DNA of 32,280 bases from an uncultured Sphingomonadales bacterium (GTDB lineage Bacteria > Pseudomonadota > Alphaproteobacteria > Sphingomonadales > Sphingomonadaceae): the NCBI GenBank assembly GCA_903834285.1, contig CAILIO010000308.1, positions 1-32,280 on the forward strand, given 5' to 3'. Made by a program: the position numbers and the translations under genes. Of the stretch, positions 28,140 through 32,280 are shown in pieces (position 1 is the stretch's first letter; each line of letters opens with the position of its first letter). Under the pieces are notes generated by a model. It saw only the letters and a list, made by a program, of their open reading frames with translations, was not told the DNA's origin and ran no database searches.

Positions 28140-28942
28140 CAATTCTTTCCTGCCAGCGGTCTGCCATCAGGTGTGGCCGCCAGGGTGCTGGCGGCTTTGG
28201 CGGCGAGATCATCTTGCCCCTGAGCCTTGGCGATCTGACGCAAAAGCGCATCAGCCTGCTGCATGCAGCCTTTTTCCAACATCCACGAAACTAGCACGAA
28301 GTCATTGTCCAGATCAGCAGGAACGGTATTGATGTTGAGGGTGAACTCCTGATCGCCAATCAGCGTCACGAAAGCTGAACCCGCACTGGTATTGACAAAG
28401 TCGCCGGCGCCGACTTCCTGGTGACCCACCTGCCATTCTAGGTCCGCACGCCAGGACCGGTCGATCGGCATCACGCTCAGGGATTGCGCATGGCTGGCAT
28501 CGGGCCGCCACAAGACGAGCTTGCTGCCAGCCTTGGTGCATCGCTCTCCCGAACGGGAGACATCGATCAGCCAGGGCCCGGGCAAAGGCGCAGCGTCGGT
28601 GCCACTGCGGATCACACCCACCGAATTAGTGCGGGCATTGCGAGTGCCAATCAGCGCCGCCAGCGCCGCCCGAGGCTGAACCGTATTCCCGCCGTTCTTC
28701 ACCGGCAGACGGCCATTGAAAGGGCCGCGCATGGTGATCGCGGCACCATCAAGTCCTATGACCGTGACCCGTTCGCCTTCCTTCAGTGTGATGACATTGG
28801 CGCTGTCGATTTTCTGCCCCAGCTTAATCCCACCGCCGCGTGCTTCAATCACAACCAGCGTGGCCGCACTGGCGGCACTAGCCAGTCCGGCCAGTGCGAG
28901 CACAATCGCGACTGCCTGTACCCGCATCCTTGTTTTCCTCAT
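28139..28942 (-). CDS. FecR-like secreted/periplasmic protein
   Basis: Signal peptide MRKTRMRVQAVAIVLALAGLASAASAA; ITLKEGERVTVIGLDGAAITMRGPF FecR-like segment. Start 28942, ATGA overlap. Confidence 0.65.
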   Translation of the reverse strand: MRKTRMRVQAVAIVLALAGLASAASAATLVVIEARGGGIKLGQKIDSANVITLKEGERVTVIGLDGAAITMRGPFNGRLPVKNGGNTVQPRAALAALIGTRNARTNSVGVIRSGTDAAPLPGPWLIDVSRSGERCTKAGSKLVLWRPDASHAQSLSVMPIDRSWRADLEWQVGHQEVGAGDFVNTSAGSAFVTLIGDQEFTLNINTVPADLDNDFVLVSWMLEKGCMQQADALLRQIAKAQGQDDLAAKAASTLAATPDGRPLAGKN

Positions 28943-31515
28943 TGTACTACCACTGCTTTGTCTCCCGAAGCTCGGCCATATCCTTCGCCGACCGCTACGA
29001 AAGCCGCCCAGAAAAAGGGATGCGCGGTGCTCGCATGGCCAACTAGCGCTAACTGGGATTCGCGCAGGGCATCGCCCACAGTCCGCCCTTCCCCGCCGTT
29101 GGCCCAGGCCTTGAATAGCCCGCTCATGAGCTCGGTGGTCGCCGCCGAAGGCACTTGCCAATGGCTGACCACCATATTGCGCGCGCCTGCGTGAAAGAAG
29201 GCTTCAGCCAGGCCAGACAGGGCCGCTCCACCGCCCGGGCCGCCTGCCCCACCTGCCGTGTTGCAAGCGGAGAGCACGACCAGATCGGCATTGAGCCGAA
29301 GTCCGGCGATCTCGCTGGATTCAAGCAATCCGTCGTTAGCCTTGTCCACCGCGGGGACGATGGGGGGCGTCAGCACCAGCCCCGGTTCGGCCTGACAGCG
29401 CAATTCGCCGGGGAGAAGGCCGTGGGTGGCAAAATATAGCACGCGGTAATCAGAGAGAGGGCGAGCATAAAAATTCGCCTCGGAGGCCTCGGCACCGGTC
29501 GCCAGCGCGGCAGAAGTCGCCCCTAGTGCCCGCGCCACCGCCTCAAGTTCGCGTACGGTATCCGGCAGGGGCGCAAGTTGGCGCAGCAATTCCGGCGGCA
29601 TGGGGCCCCCCTGGCGGCAACTGCCCAGCAAACCCGACATGCCAGCTGCCTCGGCCTTCGCGCCGACGTGCCCGAGTAGCACCGGATTCCCGAACCCCAG
29701 CAGCGGCTGGCTGGGTTGCGCGCCGCGCCGGGCCGCACGCAACTGGCCAAAGCTGTGCAGCGACGGTGTATAGGCGAGGCTAAGATCGCGCAGCAGCCAA
29801 GGAGCCTTGCTGTAGTCGTCGCTCTCGGCTGGTGACGTCACCAGCAAGCCGAAGGGCAAATTGGCCAGCGGCCCGCCTGGGACGATCACCAAGTGGTCGA
29901 GCTTCGCCAGCTCAGGCTTGAGACCGCCGAGCAGTTCGTCGAAAAGGTGATTGGCCTCGGTCAGATTGAACTCGGCAATCGCGCCACCCTGCACCTCAAG
30001 CGCCCGGCGCAGCGATACGACTGTGTCGTGGAGCCCCTCCTCGCCTTCGGGCACCGGCGCAATTACGACGCCATCGCGCGTGACGAGCTGCGCAAAGGAT
30101 TGATCGCGACCGATCAGGTACGAGAGCACGCCTTCCTTCGGGTGAAGCAGCGAACGCAGCTGATCCAGTTGGAGCGGATGCGGCGCCGCCAACGAATCAT
30201 ATGCGGGGAATTGCGCAGAAACCTTCTGCCGCAGCCCAGCCAACGCCGACAATTCACGGGCTAGCTCCGCTTTGCTTTTCGCTACCTCCTCGGCGCTGCG
30301 CTCGTCGTCTGGCCGCGACTGCTGGAAGGCAAGCTTGACGCGGGCCAGATCAGCCAGTCGCTGATGATCCTGCATGGAACCGATCAGCGCCGAAAGAGCG
30401 GGCGTTTCGGCCGACAGTCTCGCCGCGGCTTGGGCGATCGTGCGATCAACCACCGCAGACTGCACCAACTGAAAGGCGTCGAAACCCTCGGTATAAAGCC
30501 CAAGTCGCTGCTCGGGCTCGCTGATTGTCTGCGCCGTCGCCGTGATCGCCGCAGCAAAAGGCACAAGCATATCCGCTGTGAACACACCGGCGCTGGAGGG
30601 CAAGGCGCGCGCCATGCGGAACACCTCGCGATAGGTGACGATCGCCGAAGTGTTGAGCCCTTCGTGTTGGTAGGCAGTTGCCAGCGCGACCAACGCTTGG
30701 ATCGTCGGCACGCCTTCGCCGAACAGCTGCCGGCGAATGGTCATCGCCGATTTGAAGTAAGTCTCTGCGGCAGATACCCTGCCCTGGCCGGCGCTGACCT
30801 CGCCCAATGCCAGCAGGGCATCGGCGCGCAAACGCTGCGGCACATCCTTAAGCTTGCCCAGAACCATCAGCGCATGGCTAGCCGCGCCATAGGCCCCGAC
30901 CAGATTGTCTTGGCGCACCAGAAACCTTGCCTGCAAAGTCAGGGCATTTGCCAATTCACCGTTGGCAAGATTGGCTGCGGTGTCGTCGGCTTCTCCATTC
31001 TGGCGTTGCTCGGCGATTGCACCCCATTGCTCAACCGAATCGTCCGCGAAGTGCAGTCCGTTGACAAAATCGCCATTATTGGCGCTGTCGAGAGCGCGGT
31101 AGGTCGCAAAACGCGCCCGCATCATCGGGTTGGCGCTGGCCTGCACGCCCGGTTCCGCTCGACGAAACAGCGCGTGAGCCTCGTCCGCCCGGCCCTGGTT
31201 GCTCACGTTGAGGGCCAGTTCCAGCAGCGTCGACGCCACCGCTTCGTTTCCCGATCCCGGTTCACCGGACTGCAAATCAAGTGCGAGGCGAAAGGATGTC
31301 TCTGCCTCTTCAAAATGGCCGGTGGAATTCGCCAGGCGCCCCGCGCGCAGGGCATCTGCGAGACGCTCGGCCAGTGTCGACGTTTCGGGCTTACTGGCAG
31401 ACTGCGCTGCGGCAGGTCTGGTCGTGTCGGACAGAACAACTGGTACCGACGTTTCAGCCAGGGCCTGTGCCGTCAACAACAACGACAACGTGATGCAGCC
31501 AATCAGCGCGCGCAT
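28939..31515 (-). CDS. TPR-containing CHAT domain protein (caspase-like peptidase), secreted
   Basis: Signal peptide MRALIGCITLSLLLTAQALAE; TPR-like helices; C-terminal CHAT with VLYFATHGL (His) and LVVLSACNTAGG (Cys). Confidence 0.92.
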   Translation of the reverse strand: MRALIGCITLSLLLTAQALAETSVPVVLSDTTRPAAAQSASKPETSTLAERLADALRAGRLANSTGHFEEAETSFRLALDLQSGEPGSGNEAVASTLLELALNVSNQGRADEAHALFRRAEPGVQASANPMMRARFATYRALDSANNGDFVNGLHFADDSVEQWGAIAEQRQNGEADDTAANLANGELANALTLQARFLVRQDNLVGAYGAASHALMVLGKLKDVPQRLRADALLALGEVSAGQGRVSAAETYFKSAMTIRRQLFGEGVPTIQALVALATAYQHEGLNTSAIVTYREVFRMARALPSSAGVFTADMLVPFAAAITATAQTISEPEQRLGLYTEGFDAFQLVQSAVVDRTIAQAAARLSAETPALSALIGSMQDHQRLADLARVKLAFQQSRPDDERSAEEVAKSKAELARELSALAGLRQKVSAQFPAYDSLAAPHPLQLDQLRSLLHPKEGVLSYLIGRDQSFAQLVTRDGVVIAPVPEGEEGLHDTVVSLRRALEVQGGAIAEFNLTEANHLFDELLGGLKPELAKLDHLVIVPGGPLANLPFGLLVTSPAESDDYSKAPWLLRDLSLAYTPSLHSFGQLRAARRGAQPSQPLLGFGNPVLLGHVGAKAEAAGMSGLLGSCRQGGPMPPELLRQLAPLPDTVRELEAVARALGATSAALATGAEASEANFYARPLSDYRVLYFATHGLLPGELRCQAEPGLVLTPPIVPAVDKANDGLLESSEIAGLRLNADLVVLSACNTAGGAGGPGGGAALSGLAEAFFHAGARNMVVSHWQVPSAATTELMSGLFKAWANGGEGRTVGDALRESQLALVGHASTAHPFFWAAFVAVGEGYGRASGDKAVVVQ

Positions 31516-32280
31516 CAAAAGACCCTCCCAGACCCTGAGAACGCCATATCAAAGCCGGGCAACCGACCGGAAGACGCCGGAATGGAACGCTCTGCGCCAA
31601 GCATGCCACCGACAACCAAAAGGCCGACACTTGTCAGACCTGCGCCCTGCGACGCAGTCCTTCCACCGGGTGCGCTCGCCAAAGCCAGCACCGGATCGCC
31701 GACATCGGCGGAATCGTGCGGGGTGGGCGGCGCGCGGTCAGGTATTGGCGAAGGCGGTAACGCGCTCACCGGCGAGCCCCCCACCGACGGGACCACCGGC
31801 CCCTGCAGTGCAGGGCTACCCTTTCCCGGATCTGCATCCGAGGCCGCATCCGCCGCCGACGCGGGACTGGAAGCCGGCGCTTTTGTCGGGGCCGGTTCAG
31901 TCATCGAAGCAGACGACACCACCAGGGCCCGCGCAATGGATACGTTCACCTGCGGCAAAATCGTGCCAATTGGGCCGCTGACCGTCCCCAATGGCAAAGT
32001 ATAGTTCGTTAACTCCGTGCCGACGGCCGGCCTGAAATCATTGGCGGTCAATTCAACGGAAACACTGATACCCGAACCGGTCGCCGGGTCAGCATACCGA
32101 CCAACGATCTTGGTGACGGTGGCTGATTCGCCGTTAACGAAGCCATTAAGGATATAATTTTCCGCGCCCAAAGTAACTGCGGTCGTCGCATCATAGGTGC
32201 GGCTGACCGTCCCGGTCAGGCTCGCGGTCAGCGCCAGCGGACTGATCGCGCCGATCGCCGCGCTCGCGGCGCTGTTCACC
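31515..32280 (-). CDS. C-terminal part of a filamentous-hemagglutinin/TpsA-like exoprotein with YDG-type repeat (5' end beyond the window)
   Basis: LTASLTGTVSRTYDATTAVTLGAENYILNGFVNGESATVTKIVGRYADPATGSGISVSVELTANDFRPAVGTELTNYTLP: YDG/MBG-type repeat; Pro/Ala-rich linker; upstream of the CHAT gene and in the same operon as TpsB. Confidence 0.75.
   Translation of the reverse strand, partial: VNSAASAAIGAISPLALTASLTGTVSRTYDATTAVTLGAENYILNGFVNGESATVTKIVGRYADPATGSGISVSVELTANDFRPAVGTELTNYTLPLGTVSGPIGTILPQVNVSIARALVVSSASMTEPAPTKAPASSPASAADAASDADPGKGSPALQGPVVPSVGGSPVSALPPSPIPDRAPPTPHDSADVGDPVLALASAPGGRTASQGAGLTSVGLLVVGGMLGAERSIPASSGRLPGFDMAFSGSGRVF

Noticed and set aside
30364-32004. 546-aa plus-strand ORF
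   Set aside because: Antisense to the CHAT and TpsA-like genes; low-complexity Arg/Gly-rich translation.

Overview
The window is GC-rich and alphaproteobacterial, and looks sphingomonad-like (inference from gene content). The left half (0-17 kb) is an accessory catabolic and scavenging region. It holds the N-terminus of an IS30-family transposase at the left edge and a secreted/DUF6152-like pair with an SDR and an NtaA/DmoA-type flavin monooxygenase. These are followed by a translationally coupled phosphonate cassette (DUF5690-like transporter, TIGR03364-like FAD oxidase, PhnX), a TonB-dependent receptor with a TPR-sulfotransferase, a divergent LysR regulator, and a tauABCD-type taurine/sulfonate cluster. 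The right half (17.8-32.3 kb) looks like a cell-surface/signalling island. It contains a CpdA-like metallophosphoesterase, a ~1186-aa repeat protein of HfaD/adhesin style, and a small secreted protein sharing the same Q-N-S-G repeat motif. It ends with a tightly coupled five-gene operon: TpsA-like exoprotein C-terminus, TPR-CHAT protease, FecR-like periplasmic protein, CHASE2-adenylate cyclase, and TpsB transporter. Every junction in that operon overlaps by 1-4 nt. It is the best candidate here for an undescribed system: two-partner secretion wired to a caspase-like protease and cAMP signalling. No tRNA, rRNA or CRISPR was seen. All assignments come from reading the sequence; no database search was run.
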